The notes under the pieces: model-generated | Told to the model about the DNA's origin: nothing | The model's input: the letters and a program-made list of their open reading frames with translations, nothing else | Databases searched by the model: none | Translations under genes and position numbers: made by a program | Assembly (NCBI RefSeq): GCF_000165425.1 | Contig: NW_001799511.1 | Coordinates: forward strand, 288,096 to 352,095 | Direction: 5' to 3' | Length of the DNA: 64,000 nucleotides | Source of the DNA: Paramecium tetraurelia | Lineage: Eukaryota > Ciliophora > Oligohymenophorea > Peniculida > Parameciidae | Part shown: positions 37,992 through 49,289 of the stretch, piece by piece | How the letters are laid out: each line of letters opens with the position of its first letter | Numbering within the stretch: position 1 is the first letter of the stretch

Positions 37992-38274
37992 TCACCATGA
38001 TATGGGATTGTAGGGAGATTCCTCTATAACATAATTCATCATCACAACTCCGGGGACTCCCATCATTCTCTGGATTTCGAGTTCGTGATTCATCATCATT
38101 ACATCCATTGGAGGTGTGTGATAGTGAAATTGCATGAATGAATATTCATCTAAGCTAAGATCCTATTTCTCTACTCATATCAATTGCAGCAATACCAATT
38201 TATTGGCGTCCTCTCAGTTGGGATTGGGCAAAACATATAGATGCTAAAATCAGTATGATAAACACCTGTCTCAT
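37992..38274 (-). CDS. Small secreted Met-rich protein
   Basis: Start MRQVFIILILASICFAQ is a clean signal peptide with a likely cut after CFA. A 25-nt intron (38150-38174) restores the frame into a Met/His-rich segment (FHYHTPPMDVMMMNHELE, RMMGVPGVVMMN) ending at a TGA (37992-37994). The product is about 85 residues. Met/His richness could mean metal binding; this is inference. No homologous family recognised. Confidence 0.55.
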
Positions 38275-38503
38275 CTTTGCTATTTTCCCCTTGTTATTAT
38301 TAATTATTCACTCAGAAATCCGTTTTAAATTTTATATACTCCAATAATGTCTTTACAATAGAATTGCGATCACCCCACCAAATACTGTTTGGGATGGTTC
38401 TTTGGTACTTGATTTCACACGTAAATTGAAATTTTATAATTTGACATAAAGTGATGATGCGAATGTAAAATACTATTAAATTCTTATATTTATTAATTTA
38501 ATT

Positions 38504-40910
38504 ATGCGTCCTCATTATGCTAGTAGTATTGCAAGTATACCACCCCCAAAATAATAATAGTATTTTGAAGGCAATCGAAAGGGAGAAGTCAACGAATTGA
38601 AAATGTACAATTATTCAATCCATATAGATTGGTTAAGAACACCCTAAGCGAGAAGGATGACAAAAAGAAGCGAGAAGTAGTCAAAAAGGTTATAGCCTAC
38701 ATGACCTCAGGTATTGTGATCTCTCCATCTCTTTAGGAATCGATGTTTCCAAAATATTCCCTGAAATGTGCATGGCTTCCTACACTAATGACATGGTCCA
38801 AAAGAAGATGATCTACTTGTATCTCACTACCTACGCCGAACAAAACAAAGATTTGGCATTCATGGCAATAAGCACATTCTAAAAGGATTGCAAACACAGC
38901 GATCCAAAAATCAGAGGATTCGCACTCAGAAATCTTTGCTCCTTGAGATTCAGTGGTGCCATCGAGTACTTGATGCCAGCCATCAGAGAATCCCTTTCTG
39001 ACATAGATCCCTATGTTAGAAAAACAGCCATCATGGGATGCGTCAAAGTTTACTACATGCAACCAGATTACCTCAGCAACATAGAAGAACAGTTGTATAA
39101 GATGATAAGTGACAACGATCCCTTGGTCATTATCAATGCAATCCATGCACTCAATGAAATATTGGCAGAAGAGGGAGGAATGGCCCTATCCAAAAAATTA
39201 GTAGATTATCTCTTGGGCAGATTGAAAGAATTCAACGAATGGGGACAAGCCACCATCTTGGATGAATTGTCCAAATACCAACCCAAAGATGACAAAGAGA
39301 TGTTCAACATTATGAATCTCCTAGAAGAGAGACTCAAACATTCCTGTTCTGCCATTGTGTTAGCAGTCATCAAAGTCTTCATGAATTTCACCAAAAACAA
39401 ACCTCAAGTTTACGAATAAGTCATTACTAGAGTCAAAGCTCCCCTTGTTACTTTGGCATCTATTAGTGAAGGCAATCTAGAAATTATGTACACCATTCTG
39501 TGTCACATTAAGTTCATTGCCTCCAAAGGATACAATTAAGTATTTGCTTAAGATTATAAATGCTTCTATTGTAGAGTTGATGAACCCACATACATCAAAT
39601 TAATTAAACTTGAAATATTGGCTCTGATTGCCTGTGATTTCAACCTAGGAGATATGCTGAATGAATTAGGGGAATATGTCACTGATGTCGATTAGGAAAT
39701 TTCCAAGAAATCCATACAAGCATTGGGTGCCATTGCCCTTAGATTACCTGATCTAGCAAATGCCATCGTTAAACAATTGTCCTCTTTCATTACTTTACAA
39801 GACTACATTACAAATGAAGTCATAATTGTATTTAAGGATATTCTCAGAAAAGATCCAAAACACATCAAGGATTGTCTGGAGATTATTTAATCAGACAGTG
39901 TCACAGATCAAAACTCAAAAATAGCATTAATCTACATCTTGGGACAATTTGGATCTCAGATTCCTCTGGCTCCCTACATTCTATAAACATTCATTGGAGC
40001 AGCAGAATCAGTTGAACTTAAACATACCTTATTGACTGCTTGTCTCAAGGTGTTCTTTTGCAGAGCACCAGAAATGCAGGAAATTTTGGGCAAACTATTT
40101 TACAACATAATGAACAATGAGAATGAAGACATTGATTTACAAGATCGTGCTGCTTTCTATTATAGAGCATTGTAAAACAATCCCATTGAACTTAAAAAGT
40201 TGTGGCAAAATAGTATTAAAGTGGATAAATTCTTGGAGGAATAAAATATCAACAAGGAAGCCTTACTCTTTGAATTTAATTCTCTCTCTGTCGTCTATGA
40301 AAAGAGTGTCAGCAAGTTCATCAAACCAGCTGAGTATTTTAATAATCTTAGGAATAAAGAAATGCAAGATCAAATTCAAGAAGTACAACAAACCACTGAA
40401 AAACCAGAGCCAGTTCAAGATGGATTTGAAAACGATCAAGATATAATTATTACAAATCCAACTATTGAAAAAAATGCTCCAAATTTACTTGAAATTACTG
40501 AATAACCTAAACAATAATTAGTTGTTGATAACTTTGTACTTGACTATAGAATTGATGTTGAATATTTTGAAAGCATGTGGACAAGCTTAAATAATGGGTA
40601 TCTTATAAGTATATATTATTCTAGAGCTTCCATCACTAGAACACTGGCTAGAAATGATATTGCAAATGAAAATGCCATGGAGTAGCTATTTAATCGTTTT
40701 AGATTGTATAATATCGCAGCTGGAGAAGAAGATAATGTACTTTAGATGTATTTTTATGGAGCACACAAATGTTAAGTGTTTTTTGAATTCGAAATCAATA
40801 AAAATTTGAGCACTGTCATACTAAATACAAGATCAGAATTAGAAGATTATGCTTACTTAGGATAGAAATACGTTGAAGATTTCCTTAAATAATCAAATTT
40901 AATTAGTTGA
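38504..40910 (+). CDS. AP4B1: AP-4 complex beta subunit
   Basis: Large subunit of the AP-4 coat adaptor for trans-Golgi cargo sorting. After introns near 38610 (23 nt) and 38711 (26 nt), the alpha-solenoid trunk reads NTLSEKDDKKKREVVKKVIAYMT, YLYLTTYAEQNKDLAF, DPKIRGFALRNLCSLR, DPYVRKTAIMGCVKV, EWGQATILDELSKYQP and DRAAFYYRALQNNP. The order and the Cys/Tyr-rich block DYKCFYCRVDEPTYIKLIKLE fit beta-adaptins and read closest to AP-4. A linker (KPEPVQDGFENDQD) precedes an ear domain ending FLKQSNLIS. No clathrin box is evident, consistent with AP-4. A 27-nt stop-free intron-like segment lies at 40598-40624. Confidence 0.88.
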
Positions 40911-40947
40911 TATTAATATTCAATTAACATTAACATTTAATATACAT

Positions 40948-41503
40948 TCAAATAATATTATCACTCTCTCCCTTCTAATAAGGAATCAAGAATTCTATGT
41001 GTTCACTCCTTTTTATTAGATTTCGGATTTCTATTTTAAGATTACCTAATTTATCATATACAATTAGACTCACCTCTAATTAGCTTGATTATTTTAACAA
41101 TACAACAAACAGACTCATCCTACTTTTTTATACCGTCTATCTATTACACTATTAAGGATTTTCTGCAATTTTATAACCAGTAAGATATATTACTTCATAA
41201 GATAATCCATAATTTAATGATTCCAATAGAAATATTCAATATTTTCTTACTATAAACCAATAATATATACTTTTTTGGTCTCAAAATCTCTGTAATAATA
41301 GTTCTATTTTTTCATATCCTTTTATAAACTTGAATTAAATACTTGTTATTCATTAGTTTTTAAGTTAATTCCCATCTACATTTATCTTCCTTAATCTCAT
41401 TCTAAATTCATCCTTATTCTGGTTATATATCATTGAAATGTTATATTTAATTTTAATTTTAAAATACCTAACATCCATCAAAATCTTCAAATTCTTCTAC
41501 CAT
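40948..41503 (-). CDS. Hypothetical small protein, split by introns
   Basis: Several coding-like segments in different frames on the minus strand: MVEEFEDFDG at the 5' end, NKDEFRMRLRKINVDG, KKQNYYYRDFETKK, NPQQCNRQT and a C-terminus IVYDKLGNLKIEIRNLIK. Intron-like GTA...AG stretches separate most of them, but I could not build one fully consistent model. The region therefore probably holds a gene of 130-170 residues, with the product unknown. It lies between AP-4 beta (convergent) and a membrane enzyme (divergent). Confidence 0.4.
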
Positions 41504-41655
41504 TTTTTTTGAATATTAGTTAATATGATATATAATATTATTAATGTCTTAATATTCATATTCCTAATCGTTGAAGATTATGTTGATACCATACATAATC
41601 GTTGGAATATTGTGGTAATATCCTATCCTCTATTAAAAGGTTTCCATTGACTGTG

Positions 41656-42512
41656 ATGATTGAGCAACATTACGATTCAATTTTGATTTCATAGTTTCTT
41701 GTGATTCAAATAACAACAGCTTTCTTATTTTTGATAGGCCTATATTATAAGTATTTGATTTGATTGAGAGTAGCAATACATCAATTTATGATATTTATTG
41801 GAAGGTAGCTCCAATGTTTTTTGTAACATATTGGTCGAGGGGATCTGGAAACATAATTCTGCCTTTCCTTGTATTCTTCTACTGCATCAAGCAAAATTAT
41901 ACATATTTTAGATTCTGGCCAGGTATATATAAAGATCATAGAAATAATTAAGGTTTATAATACGAAGATTATCGAAATGTGGCAGTCAAATAATAATATC
42001 CAAATCCTTTTGTTTTCTGGCCAATTATTTATTTGGGCTTTGAAGTCGTACCCTCGATAATGATCTTTTTAGGTCATTTGCCCCTCTATTATGTGTTCAC
42101 CTCATAAAACCCATGTACTTTTTGTTATAATTTTTCAATCATATTTACAATTTCAGCAATATCGATTGAATTAATAGGTAATGATGATAAATAATTGTTA
42201 GCTGACTATCAACTCTTTCCTTATAGATCTAAGTAGCTTAAGGGTGATTGTGACGTTGGACTTTGGAGATATTCCAGACATCCAAATTATTTTGGAGAAT
42301 GCATGTATTGGTGGGGACAATATTTATGTCAATTGTCATTTGGCTTTGAAAATGTTTGGACCATTGTGGGAGCTGCCGCTATTTAGGCATTATTTTCATT
42401 TTATTCGATCCCAGATATGGAAAGTCATTTGTTAAAGAAGAGAGAGAGTTATTAAAATTATAAAAGGAAGGTTGTTAGTTCATTTGTGCCTTGGTTTAGA
42501 AAGGAGAATTGA
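41656..42512 (+). CDS. DUF1295 / steroid 5-alpha-reductase-like membrane protein
   Basis: A polytopic membrane protein. Introns of 20 nt near 41750 and 30 nt near 41921 restore the frame. Landmarks: SIYDIYWKVAPMFF, FYCIKQNYTYFRFWP, FEDYRN-type loop (YEDYRNVAV), PFVFWPIIYLGFEV and the DUF1295 signature GLWRYSRHPNYFGECMYWWG, which corresponds to the NADPH-binding C-terminal part of 5-alpha-reductase-type enzymes. About 260 residues with about seven hydrophobic segments. Likely an ER reductase of lipids or sterols; substrate unknown. The N-terminal start is the first ATG with a good membrane segment. Confidence 0.8.
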
Positions 42513-42733
42513 GTATATAGAGATTATTAAAATATTATAATTTAATTTATTTATTATTTTATAGGGGAGATATTGAGGGAATTATTATTTTGTTTAGATT
42601 TGGATAAAATTGTGGTGTTGCAATTTAAAATGTAATGAAATTGATAATAAGACATATAGATAGAGACATCAAACAATGAATGCAGATTTATGTAATTCAA
42701 ATTTATTAATATACTTATTTTATAATAAGCTGA

Positions 42734-43242
42734 TCACTTCTTCTTATTTCCTCCTTTAGCTGGAGCTTGAGCCTTTCCACCAGCATTCTTTTTCAAAGAT
42801 TTGAGTTGGGTGCTTAGGAGGGCACTTCTCTAATAAATGATTTATTGATAGCATTACTCTCTTTCTAAGAATCATGACTCTGAATCTGTCGAAATCGTTT
42901 AATTTAGCTCTGAGTGCTTTCTTAGCAACCTTCTTGGCAGCAATGGTTTGAGCGTATTGTGCGAATGGATCAGATTTTTTAATTGCCTTGGTAATGACAC
43001 CAGTTCTGGCACCTCTTGTTGCACCTTTAAGATTGAATTTGGTAAGTGTCAATCTTCTGATTGGAATGACTTATCTCTAAACTCCGGTGGTTGGTCCATC
43101 GATGAGGACTCTCTTATCATTGAGGATTTCAACAATTGTTGCCAATTTGCCTTCTTGAGGACCATAATTGATTTTGACAACTCTTCCAACTTCAACAAAC
43201 TTTCCAAGTACCTAGGGAGAAAATGAATGCTATATATACCAT
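42734..43242 (-). CDS. RPL14: 60S ribosomal protein eL14
   Basis: A KOW-type large-subunit protein. The first exon is only the ATG; a 28-nt intron follows immediately, then [47 protein letters not shown] and [24 protein letters not shown] second 28-nt intron near 42830 leads to [15 protein letters not shown] and a Lys-rich tail before the TGA at 42734-42736. Ignoring this second intron yields a false Cys/Trp/Ser tail. About 150 residues, as usual for eukaryotic eL14. Codon choice is richer in C and G at third positions, as expected for a highly expressed gene. Confidence 0.95.
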
Positions 43243-43350
43243 CTTTAATAAAACAAATTTTTTTTATTATTTAAAAATCCTTTTAATCTTTTTAAATAGA
43301 GAACGAATAAATATAAATTATATTATATATTTATATTTATTAATATTCAT

Positions 43351-44034
43351 TCAACAACAAGTCTTGTCTTTTTTCTGTTATTGGTTCTATGAACTTTGAG
43401 CAGCATTTAATTGTACACCACCATTACTTTATTTAAAATTCTTCTGTTGATTCACCAGTAATCCTTTGTCGATTATCTCTTAGATTAATTCGGTGAACAG
43501 TTGCTATAAGCCTACTTCACTTTATTACCTTCAACCCTGTGCCCTCCTTTGCACTTGTTTGAATGCAGGAGAAAAATTTATTTGTTTTCGCAAAACCTTA
43601 TAAAGTCTGATAATAAGATGTCTTCTCATCATCACTCGCTAAGTCACACTTATTCTGCACCAACATGATTGGAATATTATTTTGATCACTATTCTCCTCG
43701 ATTATACTTTTCCATTTCAAAGTTTCCTCCAGAGAATTCGGATCCTTTATGTCACACACTATTAAACAACCTACCCCTCATTTATTTTAATACCCAATGC
43801 TCCCCTCACATACAATTTGCTCACAGCATTATACTTCTCCTAACCAGCAATGTCCCACAATTATAATCGAACAGTCTATCCATTCGTCTAAGTCACCTTT
43901 GTCGTAAAATCGCACCCTATCGTTGGAGGACTATTTGCTTCAAATCGCTCATAACAATATTAATTCAACAAGCAAGTCTTGCCAACCCCTTGCTCACCCA
44001 CCACAATGATCTTAATAAAAGGATCTGCTTCCAT
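43351..44034 (-). CDS. Rab GTPase, Rab32-like
   Basis: A small GTPase of membrane traffic. Start MEADPFIKIIVVGEQGVGKTCLL (P-loop), TIGCDFTTKV (switch I), RLQLWDIAGQEKYNAV (switch II with the WDIAGQE form typical of Rab32/38), MLVQNKCDL (NKxD) and CIQTSAKEGTG (SAK). The C-terminus ends KDKTCC, a double-Cys prenylation signal. Introns of 24-25 nt fit near 43785 and 43500. Rab32 relatives act on lysosome-related organelles and mitochondria; a role in trichocyst or phagosome traffic is speculation. All nucleotide motifs are present. Confidence 0.9.
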
Positions 44035-44840
44035 ATAGAAAAAATTATAATTATTAATCGGAATTACGAAATCAAAACTATATATACTTACAACCCATGA
44101 ACTAAAGCATGTTACAATATAAATCAACACAACTCTGAAAAATTTATAACCTTTAAATTAAACATCTAAAAAATCACTGTTATCACAACAAAGAAGAACG
44201 AAACATAACTAAATTTCAGAATTAGCAAATTTGAGTATAGTCTATTCTAAGATTTCAGAGAATTACAAAACCTATCTTCATCATACATCTGAATTCAAAT
44301 AATGATTTAGTTTTGAAATTCAGAGAGTTTCTCTTTGGGCATTCGATAATATTAAGCTATAATATGGAAGCTTATCTCCTCAAGATAAAGAAACAGTTTT
44401 ATGAAATCAATTCTCACATATAAGATATTTGAATGGGTAAGAAGAAAGAAAAACCGAAAAGCTTAGGATGATTAATAATTTTACTTATTTCTTTCTAAAT
44501 TTCATAATATTTTTAGAATGACTTAATCTTCAAAAAAGGTCATTCAAATTGATTTTAATTATTATTTCAATTTATTAAGCTATTTATCATAATTCCCCTA
44601 GCAATAGATGCATTTTAATAAGATAGCAATTCTTTATTATAAATTCAACTTAATTTCAAGAATAGTTAAATGATGCTATGAAACACATTCAAATTTCATC
44701 GTATATAACTAAATTTAGAGTCAACTTATTTAGAAATCTATGTACCAAAAGTAAACAGGGATAAGGTGCTGAACATTTTTGCTCATTTATTGGATTGATT
44801 GTCCAAAATGAATATATATAAATAAAATTATTTAATAGAT
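44035..44840. other. Long divergent intergenic region
   Basis: About 800 bp between the Rab and centrin starts. The only ORF seen (around 44270-44440, ending DI then TGA) has no proper start and is not convincing. AT-rich. Nothing else supported. Confidence 0.35.
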
Positions 44841-45473
44841 ATGTCTAGAGCAAATAAATAAGCCGAGTAAGCACCTGCTTAAAATAATAAATAGAAGGGT
44901 GCACCAGCTGCTAAACCTTAAAAACCCAAGGAAAATTATTTGACTCCAGAGGAAATCAATGATTTGAGAGTAATAATATGGTAAAACATTATAAGGAAAC
45001 TTTTGATTTGTTTGATGATGATAAGAGTGGCACAATAGATGCTCACGAAATAAAGAAGGTACTTGAGGACTTAGGCGTAGATGCAAGAAATAAATTTGTG
45101 TATCAAATGGTGCAAGACTTAGAAAAGTAATCATCATCATATATCAATGCTAGTCATGGAGAGTCTATCAATTTCGATACTTTTGTCGATATTATTTCAA
45201 ACAGATTGGGAAACAATAAAACAAGGGAAGGAGCATAAAAATTGTTTTAAATTTACGATCCTGAAGATACTGGGTTATTATTTTAATAATTAGATTAGAT
45301 TCATTGATTTTACAAATTTAAAACGTGTAGCTAAAGAACTGGGAGAAACTTTAAATGATGATGAATTGCATGAAATGATCCATCATATTCATATCCTCAG
45401 AAAAACAGAGAGTCCTGAACAAATCTCATTTGAAGAATTTTATGAGATCATCACAGCTCCAAGAAGATATTGA
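44841..45473 (+). CDS. Centrin-like EF-hand protein
   Basis: Two introns, 44970-44995 (26 nt) and one of 25 nt near 45273. The N-terminal 40 residues are Ala/Lys/Gln/Pro-rich (NKQAEQAPAQNNKQKG), typical of centrin tails. EF-hand 1 is complete: ETFDLFDDDKSGTIDAHEIKKV. EF-hands 2 to 4 are partly degenerate (ESINFDTFVDII, YDPEDTGFIDFTNLKRV, PEQISFEEFYEII), so perhaps one to two Ca2+ sites remain. About 190 residues. Close to the Paramecium infraciliary-lattice centrin type, which builds a contractile cortical network with a large Sfi1-like partner. A generic calmodulin-like protein is the alternative. Confidence 0.85.
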
Positions 45474-45515
45474 TAAAAATAAATAATACATATATATCTA
45501 TAGATATCAGTTGAT

Positions 45516-46070
45516 TCAATCATCATATGGCACACATTTATCGAAAAATCTAGGAACATACTTATTCAAAACTCCATTAAAGCCCAAGGCACTTACGCGA
45601 TCTCTTACATAATCTTCATACTCCTCTCTGTATTACTAAGGATTTCTTGATAAAACCCACATGAATAACATTTCAGGTTCACTCACAATGACCCATTAAT
45701 ATTTCTTATTAATAACTGGCCCTAATTCAATAATCCAATAGTCTCCTCCCCCGACTTGTCCTCCGTTCAGAAACACCTTCAATTTGGCCTTCTAAGTCAG
45801 ATCTGGGATTCTGGCATACCCATCAATTGATTTTATTGCACCATCACCAGCCCCGTCTCTCTAGACATTATAGACACTTAGATCTCCACTACCCAAGACG
45901 CCATATCTGGCTCTATTGCAAAATCCATTTTTCTCAAAGGTTGTGTGAACCCAAGGACTGCTTGCTACTTCAAACCAATCACCCAAGTAAGATTCTACAT
46001 CGTAGTCATCAACCACATCTATAGCTAAGCTTAATGAGACGATAGCAAAAATAAGAACTATTTTTTACAT
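45516..46070 (-). CDS. Secreted lipocalin (Blc / apolipoprotein D type)
   Basis: Intronless, 184 residues. Signal peptide MQKIVLIFAIVSLSLA. The lipocalin G-x-W motif reads YLGDWFEVASSPW, followed by GFCNRARYGV, LSVYNVQRDGAG, SIDGYARIPD, AKLKVFLNGG, YWIIELGPVINKKYQWVIV and a closing FMWVLSRNPQQY, the usual strand order of bacterial Blc and animal ApoD. A C-terminal YVPRFFDKCVPYDD may form a disulfide with the earlier Cys. Binds small hydrophobic ligands such as lipids outside the cell or in vesicles. Lipocalins of this subtype are common in bacteria, so an old transfer is possible but not shown here. Confidence 0.88.
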
Positions 46071-46374
46071 TTATTATTGGATAGAATATTAGCAGAACAA
46101 AAGTTTTTAATTTAAAATTTAATAACAGGAACATTCTTAAACATATATGAATAAATATGATATTTATACAATTCAAAGTTAGGATTATTAATAATAAAAG
46201 CATTTTCAAGTTAGAATTAATTTATGATGTTGTATACATAATTTTAGTAGTTAAATCTGGCTATAAAATTAGATAAGTAAAAATAATTTATATAATTTAG
46301 AGTCTCCAAAAACTATTAATGAACAGTAATAATATATTTATCAATTTATATGTATGACCATATCTAATAATAAA
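46071..46374. other. Intergenic, nothing seen
   Basis: About 300 bp of AT-rich DNA between the start of the lipocalin gene and the stop of PDHB (both minus strand). Probably the lipocalin promoter. Confidence 0.4.
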
Positions 46375-47514
46375 TCAACGAGCACCCTTTAAGACATTTA
46401 GTACTGCATCAACAATTTATTCAGTTTTGGGGAATGCCATAGCCTCTAAATTAAAAGCATATGGAGTTGGTATTTCCACACCAGTCACTCTTTAGATGGG
46501 AGCATCTAAATATTTGAATGCTCCTCCTTCCATAATGAGAGCAGTGATTTCAGCTGAGATACCAGATTGTGGCCATCCCTCTTCTACACAAACCAAACGA
46601 CCAGTCTTTTTGACACTGGAGAGAATTGTTTCTCTGTCCAATGGTCTCAAACTTCTTAAATTAACAACTTCACAACTGATTCCTTCTTTAAATAATTGCT
46701 CAGCAGCTTTGAGAGAGTATTAAACCATTTTTGAAAATGCGACTATTGTGACATGATCTCCTTGTCTCATGATCTTAGCCTTTCCTATTGGTGCTAAGTA
46801 ATTGGGATCTCTGGCTTCAGCTGAGAGTTCGAAGGATTCACTATAGAGGATTTCATTTTCCAGGAATACCACAGGATTAGGATTTCTCACAGCTGCCTTG
46901 AGAAGTGATTTAGCATCATCGCAATCATAAGGAGATAACACAACCAACCCAGGCACATTACTGTACCAAGAAGCAAAACATTAAGAATGTTAGGCTGCAA
47001 CGTAAGCCGTAGCACTAAAGACTTATAAATCTTTGATCTTACCCATTGATTCCTCGAAAGACTATAGATGCCTTCTAATCACCGGCACTCATATAATGTG
47101 CCTTAGCTGCAGAGTTTATTATATGATCAATAGCTTGCATTGCGAAATTCCAAGTCATAAACTCAACTATTGGTTTCAATCCATAGAGGGCTGCTCCCAC
47201 TGCAATACCTGTGAATCCGGCCTCAGTAATTGGAGTGTCGATAACTCGATCGCCTCCGTATTTTTAGAACAACCCCTTCGATACTTTGTAGGCTCCCTGA
47301 TATTGACCCACTTCCTCTCCTGATTTATATTAATATTAAATCATATACCAAGCAAAAACACATTTGGATCATGGGCCAATTCCTCATCCATAGCCAGGTT
47401 TATTGCCTCCCTGACTGTCATCTGGATTGGAGTGTATTAGGATGAAGGATGGACATGAGTAAATTTAATACTTGGTTGATATGCATAGCGCAATTTCAAT
47501 AAATGTTTATACAT
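46375..47514 (-). CDS. PDHB: Pyruvate dehydrogenase E1 beta subunit
   Basis: E1 beta of the mitochondrial pyruvate dehydrogenase complex; with E1 alpha it uses thiamine diphosphate to decarboxylate pyruvate. The N-terminal [18 protein letters not shown] is a plausible mitochondrial presequence. Then [110 protein letters not shown] and [13 protein letters not shown]. Introns of 29 nt near 47318 and 28 nt near 47022. All family landmarks, including Glu of LGEEVGQ near thiamine diphosphate, are kept. The start lies 8 nt from that of the next gene on the other strand. Confidence 0.95.
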
Positions 47515-47522
47515 TAAATTTT
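47515..47522. promoter_or_regulatory. Eight-base gap between divergent start codons
   Basis: The minus-strand ATG of PDHB (47512-47514) and the plus-strand ATG of the RING gene (47523-47525) are separated only by TAAATTTT. Promoter elements for each gene must therefore lie in the other gene's coding region, or one true start is further inside. Confidence 0.5.
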
Positions 47523-48996
47523 ATGTATTTTTTAATATGCATCACAACAGTTTTAGCAAACTATAATACCTAATATGTTACTGATTAATTAAAAATAGAG
47601 CATAATAATCTTGATGCCTAAAAGACTTATTTAATTTAGATGATCATTACATAATTTCCAGTAGACAATTATTGCTTACCTCTGATGCAAATATATAATG
47701 GTACCCAAAACTAATTTGATTCACAATCATACTCTATCAGATCCAACATCTAATCTGTCTTAGTCAAATAGACCAAAAAGCTCTCCATAGAGATAAGTTG
47801 CCCTGTTTTGGATCCTTTTATTAACATTAAAGATATCAACAAAACAATGCATTTTAATTTAACTATAAATGAAGCAGTAATATTTTTTATCGTAACATAT
47901 TGAGTAGGTATTAAAATAATAGAAATCTTGTCCCTTCCCTTACTATGGATTGGATTGTTTACTTCAAATGCAAAAAATATAAACTGATTATTCGATCACT
48001 TTACATGTACTCAATAATACTTGGTTCTATGCTTATGTGATACTGGACAATCAAGATTATGATGTACATACTCTCAACTTATTTAGATTAAAATTCAAAA
48101 CCAACATGCCTTATTTGGTATATCCTCTCTCCCAGCAGACAAACTAGACATTACAATTCTGCCAACATTCTTTACTAATTTTGAAATTTTGGAATAGACT
48201 TCAGATGAGAAATCCATTAGTTTGACAAGAGAAACAGAGATCTCAGATTTCATCTTCATTTTTGGATTATTTAATTTTAATTCAACTCACATTTAAGAAA
48301 TCTAAATTTCATTTGTGTACTTAATTGTTTATATTTTTAGATCTTTAGGTGAAACCAATAACTTCCCTTATTGGGCAACGATACTTTTGTCATCAATCTT
48401 TCTATTTGGCATCCTTGTGGCTCTCCTCATATTTTTAAGTTATAAAAGCTAATACAGAAAAATAACATAAATTCAACCTGCACTAGATAGAAAGATTTTT
48501 AAAAAATACATGCCAACACAGAGAATTAATTCAAACTTGGTACAAGAAACATGTGCAGTTTGTTTGATATAATTTGAGAGGAAGGAAAAATACAGAGAGA
48601 CACCATGCAAACATAATTTCCATGATTAATGCTTATCAGATTGGTATTTGATTTACTTTATTTAGGACTATTAAACAAGCAAATTGTCCAGTTTGTAGAT
48701 AGAGCTTACAGGAATAGGATATATAAAAATTATTATTATGCTAGACTTAGTTACCTAAGTTAAATTTAGAAATTAATGAAAAGGCCGAATTGAAAGAAGG
48801 GGAACAATAACAAAGTGATAGAGGAGCTCTATATATTCCTTTTTATCCGACTCCATATAGAACTACATGTAGAATAGACTTAGATAATTCTCCTCAGGGA
48901 GACAATTCACCTTAGACAGTTTAATTTGATGGAACTCCTAATCATCAGAGTTAAAGAGATCTTTGCAAACAAAATGATCGAATTGTTGAATTATGA
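47523..48996 (+). CDS. PA-TM-RING type E3 ubiquitin ligase
   Basis: Start MYFLICITTVLA is a signal peptide. The lumenal part (about 250 residues: VTDQLKIEHNNLDAQKTY, LHVLNNTWFYAYVILD) has PA-TM-RING-like layout. One hydrophobic helix (ATILLSSIFLFGILVALLIFL) follows, then a RING-H2: CAVCLIQFERKEKYRETPCKH, NFHDQCLSDW, NCPVC, with the full C3H2C3 set. Introns include 28 or 31 nt near 47878, 23 nt near 48062 and 22 nt at about 48640. The C-terminal tail is Ser/Gln/Pro-rich. Such proteins (RNF13/GRAIL group) sit in endosomes and ubiquitinate membrane cargo. The lumenal PA assignment is by arrangement, not strong motifs. Confidence 0.8.
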
Positions 48997-49289
48997 TAAA
49001 TATACTTATTTATTAATAAATTTAGTTTTTTCAGATTGAAGCAACTAAAGAGGATATTTAAATTTTTATTATAATTTGATGCCAAATATAAATTATTTTT
49101 ATAACAATTTAGATTATGCTCCTTGAAATATTAGTAGACAGAGTGATGCAAGTTAGACTTCTTTGATTTTTTGTATATTTTTATATAAAATTTATATTAT
49201 CTTTCTTAAATCTTGCGTCATAATCGATCTTAATACCTCATACTTAATCACTCACATTTGACACTAAGAAGCTAAAAAATAATAATATA

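Noticed and set aside
38733-39146. 137-codon minus-strand ORF
   Set aside because: Antisense shadow of the AP-4 beta trunk, whose plus-strand sequence is conserved throughout.
42756-43052. 98-residue version of eL14 ending in a Cys/Trp/Ser tail
   Set aside because: Caused by reading through a 28-nt intron; splicing gives the expected Lys-rich C-terminus.
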